Positions 17,215 to 25,868 of a stretch of DNA of 64,000 bases are shown in pieces. Positions within the stretch are counted from its first letter, which is position 1, and each line of letters starts with the position of its first letter. The notes beneath the pieces are model-generated. The model was not told the origin of the DNA, did no database searches, and was given only the letters and a program-made list of their open reading frames with translations. This stretch comes from JBCBSS01 sp039819065. Its GTDB lineage: Bacteria; Bacteroidota; Bacteroidia; Cytophagales; Cyclobacteriaceae. Both the position numbers and the translations under genes were made by a program. Location of the stretch: the NCBI GenBank assembly GCA_039819065.1, contig JBCBSS010000012.1, positions 1 through 64,000 on the forward strand, given 5' to 3'.

Positions 17215-18174
17215 ATGCAACGCAAGAAGAACATAAGACTTACTGTTGTTTTGATCATTCTGGTCACCATCACAGCATTCGTTTATTATAACGATGAGGA
17301 TGGCAACAGTCTGGATATAGAAAAGGATGCGTTTGCACTGAGTGCTGATGAATCTGCTGTTGTGGATAGAATTGTATTGAAGGGTAAGAACACCACCAAT
17401 ACATTACAAGTAGTTGATAGAAAGTGGACTTTGAACGATCAGTACTTGGCAGACCAGAATATGGTTCAAGTGCTTTTTGCTATTTTTCAACAGGTGAAGG
17501 TGCGCAGAAAGGTCGCCAGCAATCAAGAAACTGTTGTGTCCGATGCGCTTGATCAGAGCGGTGTAGCAATAGAGATCTATGGCAATGGAGAAGTAATCAA
17601 AAAGTTCAGGGCAACGGGCAATCAGCAGAACACCTTGACTTACTTTGAAAATGAGGACGAGGAAGCCTACGTGGTGAATATTCCCGGCTACAACTATTAC
17701 GTTTTCGGTGTTTTTCAATCTGGTGAGAATGAGCTAAGAGATCGTATCGTTTTTAGGTTAAACTGGGCTAACTTGGAAGAACTAAAGCTTGACCACCGTG
17801 ATCAGGACAAAGATGATTTTTCAGTGGTTGTGGGTCAGACTTACTTTGAGATTGGCGGTTTGGTAGAAACTGATACTTCGAAATTGAATGATTTCATGGA
17901 TGATATTTCCTACCTCTATATAGATCAATATTTGAATGCAGGTGAGAACCCTGCCTATGATAGTCTGGTACAAAACCAACCGTTGGTAAGCATCACGGCC
18001 AAGGATGTTGGAGGCAATACGCGGCATATTGATTTCTATGAAAGGCTCAAAGGAGACCCTTATATACTGACCAGAATCGATTCGAGTCAGATGGCACTGA
18101 TACCGCACAAGCGAGCATCCAATTTATATAGGCAAAAAGGTCATTTTTTGCCGCCAGATAATGACGATTCATAG
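17215..18174 (+). CDS. DUF4340 domain protein, membrane-anchored
   Basis: 319 residues. An N-terminal span (LTVVLIILVTITAFVYY) anchors a periplasmic region with the DUF4340 pattern: IVLKGKNTTNTLQVVDRKWTLND near 53-75, then WTLN-type and VFGVFQSGENELRDR motifs. DUF4340 proteins often sit beside GldG-type ABC genes. The 20-bp gap after gldG suggests it belongs to the same operon and may work with the transporter. Direct functional evidence for this family is limited. Confidence 0.8.
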   Translation: MQRKKNIRLTVVLIILVTITAFVYYNDEDGNSLDIEKDAFALSADESAVVDRIVLKGKNTTNTLQVVDRKWTLNDQYLADQNMVQVLFAIFQQVKVRRKVASNQETVVSDALDQSGVAIEIYGNGEVIKKFRATGNQQNTLTYFENEDEEAYVVNIPGYNYYVFGVFQSGENELRDRIVFRLNWANLEELKLDHRDQDKDDFSVVVGQTYFEIGGLVETDTSKLNDFMDDISYLYIDQYLNAGENPAYDSLVQNQPLVSITAKDVGGNTRHIDFYERLKGDPYILTRIDSSQMALIPHKRASNLYRQKGHFLPPDNDDS

Positions 18175-18184
18175 ACTGCTCTCG

Positions 18185-18215
18185 TTTCTTAAAAATGAAT
18201 TTATTTATAACTTTA
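18185..18215 (+). promoter_or_regulatory. Predicted dnaN promoter
   Basis: TTTC at 18185-18188, exactly 19 nt, then TAACTTTA at 18208-18215: both within one base of the Bacteroidota TTTG-N19-TAnnTTTG pattern. The flanking AAATGAATTT and AAATTCATTT form a short inverted repeat that could be an operator. dnaN starts 40 nt downstream. Confidence 0.45.
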
Positions 18216-18255
18216 CCCGATTTTAAAAATTCATTTATCCCTAGACGATTTCAGC

Positions 18256-19380
18256 ATGAAATTTATTGTTTCCTCAGCATCACTGCTTAAGCAGTTATCC
18301 AACATAAATGGTGTGATAACAACCAACCCGGTCGTGCCAATTTTAGAAAACTTCCTTTTTGAAATTGAAGATGGCAAACTGACCATAACTGCTTCTGACT
18401 TGCAGACTTCGATGATCACTGAGATGGACGTAGAGTCAAAGGAAAGTGGAAGTATCGCGGTGCCAGCTAGAATTCTTATAGACACTCTCAAGAACTTGCC
18501 TGAGCAACCCGTTACCTTTTCAATCGACGAAGAAACCTACAGCGTAGAAATCAGCTCAGACAATGGCCGCTATAAACTGGCTGGAGAGAATGCCACTGAT
18601 TTCCCAAAAGTACCTGATGTTTCTGACGATTTTTCAGTGGACATGTCTACTGAAGTATTAGCCAGCGCCATCAACAATACCATCTTTGCTACTAGCAATG
18701 ACGAGTTACGTCCGGCAATGACGGGTGTATACCTTAACCTAACCGACTCGAATACAACATTTGTGGCTACAGACGGTCACAGGTTGATCAGATACAGAAG
18801 GGTAGATGTAGCTTCAGATAACGGGAATGCCATTATCATCCCTCGCAAAGCGCTGAACTTGCTTAAAACAACACTGCCTTCAGAGAATACTCATGTGGAA
18901 GTCAAATTCAATGTATCAAACGCATTCTTCCAGTTTGAGAATATTAAAATGATATGCCGTCTTATTGATGAGCGTTTTCCTGATTACGAGAATGTCATTC
19001 CTTCTGATAATGAGAATATCATGTATATCGATAGAATGGAGTTCTTGAGCTCTTTGCGCAGGATAGCGATATACGCCAATAAGACTACCCACCAAGTGAG
19101 ATTGAAAATAGCTGGCAGCGAATTGCAAATCTCTGCTGAGGATCTTGATTTCGCGAACGAAGCCAATGAAATACTAGCTTGTGAGCACGACGGTGAAGAC
19201 ATAGAGATTGGTTTCAACGCCCGCTTCCTTATCGAAATGTTATCGAATATTGACGGTAAGGAAATAGAATTCAAATTAGATGCACCTAACAAAGCCGGAT
19301 TAATCCTTCCTAAGGATAAGGATGAAAACGAGGATATCCTGATGCTAGTAATGCCGGTAATGCTTAATAACTACGTTTAG
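18256..19380 (+). CDS. dnaN: DNA polymerase III beta subunit (sliding clamp)
   Basis: 374 residues, the normal length for a bacterial beta clamp. It begins MKFIVSSASLLKQLSNINGVI and contains the family signatures TDGHRLIRYR, FSVD-type strands and the C-terminal VMPVMLNNYV close to the classic MPMRL ending. The ring-shaped dimer holds DNA polymerase III on DNA and recruits other replication and repair factors. dnaA and recF are not adjacent, so the clamp gene is outside the usual origin cluster. A terminator follows. Confidence 0.96.
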   Translation: MKFIVSSASLLKQLSNINGVITTNPVVPILENFLFEIEDGKLTITASDLQTSMITEMDVESKESGSIAVPARILIDTLKNLPEQPVTFSIDEETYSVEISSDNGRYKLAGENATDFPKVPDVSDDFSVDMSTEVLASAINNTIFATSNDELRPAMTGVYLNLTDSNTTFVATDGHRLIRYRRVDVASDNGNAIIIPRKALNLLKTTLPSENTHVEVKFNVSNAFFQFENIKMICRLIDERFPDYENVIPSDNENIMYIDRMEFLSSLRRIAIYANKTTHQVRLKIAGSELQISAEDLDFANEANEILACEHDGEDIEIGFNARFLIEMLSNIDGKEIEFKLDAPNKAGLILPKDKDENEDILMLVMPVMLNNYV

Positions 19381-19404
19381 TAGTTAAGTAAAACTTATGT
19401 GATC

Positions 19405-19440
19405 AAGGCGAACGCTTAACAGTGCTTCGCCTTTATTTTT
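19405..19440 (+). terminator. Rho-independent terminator of dnaN
   Basis: Stem AAGGCGAA (19405-19412) pairs with TTCGCCTT (19426-19433), extended inward by GC/GC, and is followed by TATTTTT. It starts 25 bp after the dnaN stop. Confidence 0.75.
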
Positions 19441-19861
19441 GGTAATACTTTCATATTGTCAGGAAGAACGACTTGACTTTGGCCGTCCTTGGCAATTGCT
19501 TCATAATTTGCTTGTGAAAAGGTTGTTTGGCTAGTACGAGTGCGATTGGCTGCCAAAATTCCGGGCCAGCGTAGGGTTGTGGGCTGAAGGTTAAATTTTG
19601 GCTTGATTTTTCTTTGCTTCGTTTCTTTTCATCTAAGGAAAAGAAATGAAGGCTATCTGATGATCAATGTGCCCAAATTTTATTTGGTCGTATCCTAGTC
19701 ATCAATAGTATAAAGCCTCGAATACTCAATAAAAGTGAAAATTTCAGAATTCAAAATTCATCAATGGGTGTTCAGGAAGCACTTTAAATTGAGTTTAATG
19801 TGGTTCTTACTGAAAAATAATGATCAAAGGAGATTCTTATTTTAAATTGAGATGGAAGCTA
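19441..19861. repeat. Intergenic region with nested inverted repeats
   Basis: No convincing gene. GCCAAAATT at 19552-19560 pairs with AATTTTGGC at 19594-19602. Next to it, a 14-bp stem (CTTCGTTTCTTTTC at 19617-19630 with its complement at 19638-19651, one G-T wobble) forms a strong hairpin with a 7-nt loop. The arrangement looks like a degenerate palindromic element rather than a terminator, since no gene ends there. A short plus-strand ORF from 19820 overlaps the lipoprotein gene and is not credible. Confidence 0.5.
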
Positions 19862-20410
19862 CTAATTCGCCCGCCGCTTATTCTTCTCCTTACCTATCAG
19901 TGTTCCATCCGTGGTAAAATCAAGCCGCCAGGTGGCAGCACCGATTACCCTTCTACCTACATTTACAGTGTAAAGCATATCGGTAGGGGTCTGCTGAAAC
20001 TTGATTTTCCCGATTTGCCAATCACCAAATTCGGTGTTCTGAAGGCCTTTATAGATATTATCAGGAATATTGCCAGGTGGGATCTTGACTTCTGTGGTTA
20101 ACCACTTTCCTTTAGTGCTAAAATATGCTTCGTACAGATTGCCCTTAATTTCGAATTCAGCTTCTAAGCGGCCGTTATTGACGCTGAGATTGAAAGTATC
20201 CATTTCTGGGTACATGACGTGCAAAGCTCTGGTTACCTTGATCGTCGCTTCGATAGTGTCATTCTCTGGCTCATAGAATTCGTGAACCTCCGTCAATGGA
20301 GGATTAGGGTTTCTTTCTATTTCTCCAGAACAGCCGACGATAGCCAGTGCCATTACTAAACCCAACGTTAAGGTGATCAGGGGATTTGCCGATCTGTTCT
20401 TACTATACAT
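19862..20410 (-). CDS. Hypothetical lipoprotein
   Basis: 182 residues. The N-terminus has a positive tip, a hydrophobic stretch (LITLTLGLVMALAIVGC) and the lipobox AIVGC, so the mature protein is lipid-anchored at about Cys27. The mature part has a beta-rich pattern in which EAEFEIKGNLYEAYFSTKGKW and a later GRRVIGAATWRLDFTTDG recall small PepSY-like or DUF2874-like folds, but I cannot assign one. It is a single leftward gene downstream of murA, separated by a hairpin-rich gap. Confidence 0.7.
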   Translation of the reverse strand: MYSKNRSANPLITLTLGLVMALAIVGCSGEIERNPNPPLTEVHEFYEPENDTIEATIKVTRALHVMYPEMDTFNLSVNNGRLEAEFEIKGNLYEAYFSTKGKWLTTEVKIPPGNIPDNIYKGLQNTEFGDWQIGKIKFQQTPTDMLYTVNVGRRVIGAATWRLDFTTDGTLIGKEKNKRRAN

Positions 20411-20477
20411 TACAGTAGTTTATATACTTAGGCAAATTAAGTATTTAGCCTTTTAATCTGCCTTCGCGGCTGCTATG

Positions 20478-20549
20478 GCAGACGAAAAGGTTGTAGTTTA
20501 ACTCCTCGGGGATTTACCCCGGAAGACCGAGCCCAGGGTTCTCCCTGGG
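20478..20549. terminator. Cluster of hairpins downstream of murA
   Basis: Two compact stems, CGGGG/CCCCG at 20507-20521 and CCCAGGG/CCCTGGG at 20532-20549, plus a TCTGCC/GGCAGA pair at about 20468-20483. They lie 12-80 bp past the murA stop on its strand and probably end the helicase-DUF4290-murA transcript. They also resemble dispersed GC palindromes. Confidence 0.5.
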
Positions 20550-20561
20550 GTTCAATACTAT

Positions 20562-21869
20562 TTATTCCAAACGCTCAATTACCGCTCCAAGTTGTCTTAG
20601 TCTGGTATCTATGTTTTGATAACCACGGTCAATCTGCTCAACGTTGGAAATGATGCTCTCTCCTTCAGCCGATAGTGCAGCGATAAGAAGTGAAACACCT
20701 GCTCTGATATCTGGTGAAGACATTTTTATTCCTCTTAGTGCCTGCTTTCTTTCCAGCCCAATCACAGTAGCCCTGTGAGGATCACAAAGAATGATCTTAG
20801 CACCCATATCTATCAGCTTATCTACAAAGAATAAGCGGCTTTCAAACATCTTTTGGTGCACAAGAACTGTTCCTTTGGCCTGTGTGGCTACTACTAATAC
20901 AATACTTAGTAAATCAGGCGTAAAGCCTGGCCATGGTGCATCTGCAACGGTCATGATAGAACCATCAATGAAAGAAGCTATTTCATAGCATTCTTGTGGG
21001 GCTACCCTAATATCATCTCCCTGTATCTCCAACTGAATACCAAGCCTTTCAAAGACCATTGGGATTAACCCAAGCTTCTCCAATTTGACATTCTTGATGG
21101 TGAGGTCTGATTGAGTCATGGCTGCCATACCAATGAAACTTCCAATTTCAATCATATCAGGAAGCATGGTGTGTTCTGTGCCACCCAATCGTTCTACACC
21201 TTCTATAGAAAGTAAGTTAGAACCGATGCCACTAATCTGTGCACCCATACGATTAAGCATTTCGCATAGCTGCTGGATGTAAGGCTCACAGGCGGCATTG
21301 TAGATAGTGGTTTTACCTTTTGCCAGAACGGCAGCCATCAGTACGTTGGCTGTTCCAGTCACTGATGCTTCATCAAGGAGCATGTAGCAGCCCTTAAGCT
21401 CAGAAGCATCTATCTCGTAAAAGCTTTCCTTTGAGTCATATTTGAATTTGGCACCCAGCTTCTCAAAACCGAGAAAGTGAGTGTCCAACCTGCGTCGCCC
21501 TATTTTATCTCCTCCAGGTCTGGGCAGTTTCGCTTTTCCGTAGCGCGCCAATAATGGCCCCAATATCATCAGGGAACCTCTTAATGAAGCTGCCTTGGTC
21601 TTAAACTCATTAGATTCAAGATAGGATACGTCAGCATTCTTGGCTGTAAAACGGTAGGACTCAGGTGCCAGGCGTTCAACTTCAACACCAATATCACCAA
21701 GAAGCTCAATCAGTTTGTTGACATCCCTGATATCTGGGATCTTATGAATGGTAACTGGCTCTTCAGTTAACAGTGTGGCGCATAGAATTTGTAATGCCTC
21801 GTTCTTAGCACCTTGAGGCTCGATCTCACCGTTGAGTCGATTACCCCCTTCTATCCTGAATGAGCTCAT
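20562..21869 (-). CDS. murA: UDP-N-acetylglucosamine 1-carboxyvinyltransferase (MurA)
   Basis: 435 residues, normal MurA length. It transfers enolpyruvate from PEP to UDP-GlcNAc, the first committed step of peptidoglycan synthesis, in the cytoplasm. GAKNEALQI at 20-28 carries the conserved Lys-Asn, and SLRGSLMILGPLLARYG and RAGVSLLIAAL are family blocks. The catalytic loop reads PRPGGDKIGRRRLDTHF: the usual Cys (Cys115 in E. coli) is Asp121, encoded at 21507-21509. Asp at this place keeps activity but prevents covalent inactivation by fosfomycin in known cases such as Mycobacterium and Chlamydia. The start overlaps the DUF4290 stop by one base (TAATG). Confidence 0.96.
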   Translation of the reverse strand: MSSFRIEGGNRLNGEIEPQGAKNEALQILCATLLTEEPVTIHKIPDIRDVNKLIELLGDIGVEVERLAPESYRFTAKNADVSYLESNEFKTKAASLRGSLMILGPLLARYGKAKLPRPGGDKIGRRRLDTHFLGFEKLGAKFKYDSKESFYEIDASELKGCYMLLDEASVTGTANVLMAAVLAKGKTTIYNAACEPYIQQLCEMLNRMGAQISGIGSNLLSIEGVERLGGTEHTMLPDMIEIGSFIGMAAMTQSDLTIKNVKLEKLGLIPMVFERLGIQLEIQGDDIRVAPQECYEIASFIDGSIMTVADAPWPGFTPDLLSIVLVVATQAKGTVLVHQKMFESRLFFVDKLIDMGAKIILCDPHRATVIGLERKQALRGIKMSSPDIRAGVSLLIAALSAEGESIISNVEQIDRGYQNIDTRLRQLGAVIERLE

Positions 21870-22537
21870 TAATTTTTACGGCGTCTTTGCTGGTTTCCTC
21901 CTCTTGACTTTCCGCCCGACTTTCCTTTACCGCCACCTTGTCCGCCTTGACCTCCGGAGTGGTTCTTTTTCTTCTCTTTGTAAAGTGGGTCAAAAAGGTT
22001 TTCTGCTTTTACCTTGTCAATATCGATATTGAGCTGGCCATTGGATAGATCCCTGATATTCTTAAGAATATCCGAATCATCTACTACTTCCCTGTTCCAG
22101 CTGCCATGGAAGCTCTTCATGAGTTTACCCATATAAATAACGGCTTGCTCACGCTTGGCTTCATCATCCATACCCATTGCTTTTTGGGCGAGTAATTCAA
22201 TGTTCCTACCATAGTGGCGAAACTTAAGCGAATTGCTCTTGTAAGATAGACGTTGTGGTTTTTTATGGAGGTATTCTTTTGGTGGGATAGGGAATGGGCC
22301 ATCAATGTCGATGCTGAAATCTGCCATGATGTAAATATCGTCCCACATTTTTTGGGTAGTTTCTACCGTGTCTCTCAGTGTAGGTGTGACCTGCTTCATG
22401 AGTTCTACCAGAGAAGCCGCATAACGAGTCCTTTTCTCCTTATCTTCCACGGTTTTAATGTATTCAACCAGTTTTTGAATGTTTCTACCGTATTCCTTAA
22501 GGATTAAGGGCGGCTTACTGGTATTGTAATCGTACAT
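21869..22537 (-). CDS. DUF4290 domain protein
   Basis: 222 residues, soluble. The N-terminal 190 residues match the Bacteroidota-specific DUF4290 family (MYDYNTSKPPLILKEYGRN, LRFRHYGRNIELLAQKAMGM-type repeats of an EYGRN/HYGRN motif). The C-terminus is a disordered Gly/Lys/Arg-rich tail (about 195-222) that looks nucleic-acid binding. Function unknown. It sits between the helicase gene (27 bp upstream) and murA (1-bp overlap), so it is in one leftward operon with both. Confidence 0.85.
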   Translation of the reverse strand: MYDYNTSKPPLILKEYGRNIQKLVEYIKTVEDKEKRTRYAASLVELMKQVTPTLRDTVETTQKMWDDIYIMADFSIDIDGPFPIPPKEYLHKKPQRLSYKSNSLKFRHYGRNIELLAQKAMGMDDEAKREQAVIYMGKLMKSFHGSWNREVVDDSDILKNIRDLSNGQLNIDIDKVKAENLFDPLYKEKKKNHSGGQGGQGGGKGKSGGKSRGGNQQRRRKN

Positions 22538-22564
22538 GATAGAGGGGTTATAATCAGAAAAATG

Positions 22565-24853
22565 TTATTCGTGAATTTTCAACTTAGCAAAGCTAAGTAA
22601 TAAAGTCTTTTCGCCAAAGTCGTCAAAATGAACTTTGGCTTTGCTATTTGCACCACTTGTATCCACATTTACCACCTTGCCAAAGCCAAATTTTGGATGT
22701 TCGACCTTCATTCCTTCCGTTAAGGAACTGGTGTCGCTTGGGGCAAAGTCGGGTGAAGGTTTATAGCTTGTTTTGCGAACAGGTTGCGAGGATTTTCTTC
22801 TCATGCCATTGACGAGGCCTTTGGCATAGTTGCTCCCGTTTCCTTCAAAGCTTCCGGTGCTGTTGCTGGAAGTGGCTGCAGGAGGTAGGTTGCTCAACCT
22901 GGCACTAGCCTTCAAGAAAGACGGGTCTATTTCGTCAATGAATCGGCTTGGTTCGCAGTTTTTAATTCTACCGAAGCGGTAGCGTGTCTGGGCATAAGAA
23001 AGGAATAACCTCTTTTCTGCCCTTGTAATAGCCACATAGAACAATCGCCTTTCCTCTTCCAGATCGGCTCTGCTGCTCAGCATCATTTGCGAAGGGAAAA
23101 GGTCTTCTTCTAATCCGACGATATATACATATTTGAACTCCAGTCCCTTAGCCATGTGGATGGTCATCAGGGTAACCTTATCATCATTGTCGTTGTCATT
23201 ATCTACACCCGTGATCAGCGTTACCTCCTGTAGAAAAGCACCTAAGCTCTTATCTTCCTTTTCAGGATCATCTACATACTCCTTGATAGAATTCAAAAGC
23301 TCCTGTACATTCTCGTACCTGCTAAGTCCTTCTATAGTTTTATCCTCGTACAATTCCCTCAGCAGACCAGTGCCCTTGGCGATTTCGTTGGCAGCTTCGT
23401 AAGCATCCTTACGCTGTACCTCCAACTGAAATCGCTTGATCATGGTGGTAAAGTCCTCCAGTGCGTTAGCTACCCGGCCAGTGAATATTGAACTGGCGTT
23501 GGTTAATACCTCCCAGATTGCCATGCCGTGATCCTGTGCAAAAACGATGATTTTGTCCACCGAAGTAGCGCCTATTCCACGTTTGGGTAGGTTGATTATT
23601 CTACGGAAAGACTGCTCATCATGCGGGTTCATGACAAACCTGAGATAGGCCAGAATGTCTTTGATCTCTTTTCGCTGATAGAAAGAGAGTCCACCGACAA
23701 TTTTGTATTTGATATTGATGCGTCGTAATGCTTCCTCAATCGCCCTGGATTGGCTATTGGTTCGATACAAAATGGCGAAATCTTCGCTTTTGAGGTGGTG
23801 CTGCATCTTTTCCTCGAAGATCGAAGAAGCGACGAGCTTACCTTCCTCATTATCAGTAGTAGCACGCATCAACTCAATAAGGATGCCGTCCTCATTCTGA
23901 GTCCAAACGTTCTTCTTGAGTTGTGCCTTGTTCTTATTGATTACAGAATTGGCGGCATTGACAATCGTCTTGGTAGAACGGTAGTTCTGCTCCAATTTTA
24001 TCACCCGTAAATCTGGGTAGTCCTTTTCAAAGTTCAGGATATTCTGAATGTCAGCACCTCTAAAGGCATATATACTCTGAGCATCATCACCCACTACGCA
24101 TATATTTTGCCTTACCGAAGCCAATTTCCTGGTGATCAGATATTGCGATATGTTGGTATCCTGAAACTCATCGACCATTACATATTGAAAGCGCTGCTGA
24201 TACTTATTGAGTACGTCGATGTGATCCCTGAAGAGTACATTGGTATTGAAGAGCAGGTCATCGAAATCCATAGCGCCGGATTTGAAGCACCGCTCTTGAT
24301 AAGTCTTATAGATATTGCCCATCTCCGGCTTCATTTGACTTTCGTCATCAGCCTTGTACATGGGGTTATTAATGTATTGTTGCCAGGATATCAACCTGTT
24401 CTTAGCACCTGAAATCCTATTATAAACCACATTGGGTTTATACACTTTGTCATCCAGATTCTTTTCCTTAACAATTTGCTTGATCAGGTTTTTAGAATCG
24501 TCAGTATCGTAAATGGTGAAATTGCTAGGGTACCCTAAGCGCTCTGCTTCAGATCTGAGAATTCTGGCAAATACAGAGTGGAAAGTACCCATCCAGAGAT
24601 TTCGTGCCTCAGTGCCCACTACCTTCTCTATCCTGTCACGCATCTCCTTGGCTGCCTTATTGGTAAAGGTGAGCGCCATAATATTAAATGGATCAACACC
24701 TTTAGCCCTTATCAGGTGGGCAATTCTAAAGGTAAGTACACGAGTCTTCCCGGAACCGGCACCGGCTATGATCATGGTAGGGCCTTCCGTATTTACTACC
24801 CCTTCACGTTGTGGTTCGTTGAGACTTTCTAAATAATCCATACCTCTTTCCAT
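22565..24853 (-). CDS. UvrD/PcrA-type superfamily 1 DNA helicase
   Basis: 762 residues. Walker A IIAGAGSGKTRVL near 28-40, LTFTNKAAKEMRDR (motif Ia), VMVDEFQDTN (motif II), VVGDDAQSIYAFRGA (motif III), LEQNYRST (motif IV), VTLMTIHMAKGLEF (motif V) and YVAITRAEKRL (motif VI). The C-terminal tail ends in a Tudor-like PcrA/UvrD segment (GMKVEHPKFGFGKVV). It is a 3'-5' helicase for repair and removal of RNA polymerase or RecA from DNA. PcrA and UvrD cannot be told apart from sequence alone. ATG at 24853; Met at 24841 is also possible. Confidence 0.93.
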   Translation of the reverse strand: MERGMDYLESLNEPQREGVVNTEGPTMIIAGAGSGKTRVLTFRIAHLIRAKGVDPFNIMALTFTNKAAKEMRDRIEKVVGTEARNLWMGTFHSVFARILRSEAERLGYPSNFTIYDTDDSKNLIKQIVKEKNLDDKVYKPNVVYNRISGAKNRLISWQQYINNPMYKADDESQMKPEMGNIYKTYQERCFKSGAMDFDDLLFNTNVLFRDHIDVLNKYQQRFQYVMVDEFQDTNISQYLITRKLASVRQNICVVGDDAQSIYAFRGADIQNILNFEKDYPDLRVIKLEQNYRSTKTIVNAANSVINKNKAQLKKNVWTQNEDGILIELMRATTDNEEGKLVASSIFEEKMQHHLKSEDFAILYRTNSQSRAIEEALRRINIKYKIVGGLSFYQRKEIKDILAYLRFVMNPHDEQSFRRIINLPKRGIGATSVDKIIVFAQDHGMAIWEVLTNASSIFTGRVANALEDFTTMIKRFQLEVQRKDAYEAANEIAKGTGLLRELYEDKTIEGLSRYENVQELLNSIKEYVDDPEKEDKSLGAFLQEVTLITGVDNDNDNDDKVTLMTIHMAKGLEFKYVYIVGLEEDLFPSQMMLSSRADLEEERRLFYVAITRAEKRLFLSYAQTRYRFGRIKNCEPSRFIDEIDPSFLKASARLSNLPPAATSSNSTGSFEGNGSNYAKGLVNGMRRKSSQPVRKTSYKPSPDFAPSDTSSLTEGMKVEHPKFGFGKVVNVDTSGANSKAKVHFDDFGEKTLLLSFAKLKIHE

Positions 24854-24989
24854 CGCTTCGCAATTTACAACTTACCCTGCTTAACATCGGCATAGGTATG
24901 TAATATTTTAGGTCGCCTGGTTGGTACAGATTTTCTGGAAGACGCAATCAAAGAATTCTGTTCACACTAGATACTAAAAGAAAATCTTG

Positions 24990-24997
24990 TACCTTTG
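24990..24997 (+). promoter_or_regulatory. TAnnTTTG -7 element for the TcmP gene
   Basis: TACCTTTG is an exact match to the Bacteroidota -7 box, 19 nt before the ATG at 25017. No clear -33 TTTG is visible. Confidence 0.45.
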
Positions 24998-25016
24998 GTA
25001 AACCCCTAAGTGCTAA

Positions 25017-25868
25017 ATGCACAAACAAGAATTCGATCCCAACATACACGCACAAGAAGACGGCTTTGTTACACCCGTCACGGAGTCTTGGACGCTCCAA
25101 AAAAACCATCTCACTTGCAATTATATTCGTACGATCCTCGATTCATCTAGAGAACGTTATGATGACTTGATTTATATTGACCTGTTTGCAGGAAGCGGTT
25201 TCAATCAATTAAATGACCAAGTGATATTGGGCTCACCACTGGTGGCTTTATCGAGTCCTTTTCCTTTCACCAAATACATATTTTGCGAAAAGAACCACGA
25301 GCACGCGGCAGCTTTGAAAATAAGGATCAATAAGTATTTCAGGAATGAAAACGTTGTGATCTTTGCTGAAGATGCCAATAATGCGGTGGACAAGTTTAGG
25401 TTCTATGTACCTACACAAACTCCTAAGCGGAAGGTGCTAGCGATTTGCCTGGTAGATCCATTTTCATTTGACCTTCATTTTTCATCTATCCAAAAAATGG
25501 CTGAATTAGGCATTACGCTGCTGACGGTTATGGCCTTTCCCATTAATTCCTATTTCAATCATTCCTATTATTTAGAACAGAAAAGAGGTGACCTGGAAGC
25601 CTTTATAGGCAATGGCGATACAAACCAACGTTCATGGGAGCAAATAAAAGGTAATGAAGCTTTTTTTAAGCAAGTGATCAAATCATATAAGGGTGCTATA
25701 GAATCGTTAGGTTATAAAACCTCTGGAGCTTTCAACAAGATCGAGTCTGATTTGATGCAGTTGCCGTTCTACTATTTTGCATCATTTACCCAGCAGAAAT
25801 CAATTAAGAACATTGACCAAGCGGTGAAAAAGGCCAGTGCTGTGCAATACCAGCTTTTTCAAAACTAG
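25017..25868 (+). CDS. Three-Cys-motif partner protein (TcmP) family
   Basis: 283 residues. The N-terminal block ESWTLQKNHLTCNYIRTIL followed by YIDLFAGSGFNQ (about 57-68) is the TcmP signature; DLFAGSG resembles motif I of SAM-dependent methyltransferases. VDPFSFDLHFSSIQKMAELGI is the second conserved block. TcmP proteins are usually encoded beside a protein with three clustered cysteines; none is adjacent here. Function is unknown. The last Asn codon and the TAG stop fall inside the left arm of a 170-bp palindrome, so the C-terminus may have been reset by that element. Family assignment is by motif reading and fairly confident. Confidence 0.75.
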   Translation: MHKQEFDPNIHAQEDGFVTPVTESWTLQKNHLTCNYIRTILDSSRERYDDLIYIDLFAGSGFNQLNDQVILGSPLVALSSPFPFTKYIFCEKNHEHAAALKIRINKYFRNENVVIFAEDANNAVDKFRFYVPTQTPKRKVLAICLVDPFSFDLHFSSIQKMAELGITLLTVMAFPINSYFNHSYYLEQKRGDLEAFIGNGDTNQRSWEQIKGNEAFFKQVIKSYKGAIESLGYKTSGAFNKIESDLMQLPFYYFASFTQQKSIKNIDQAVKKASAVQYQLFQN

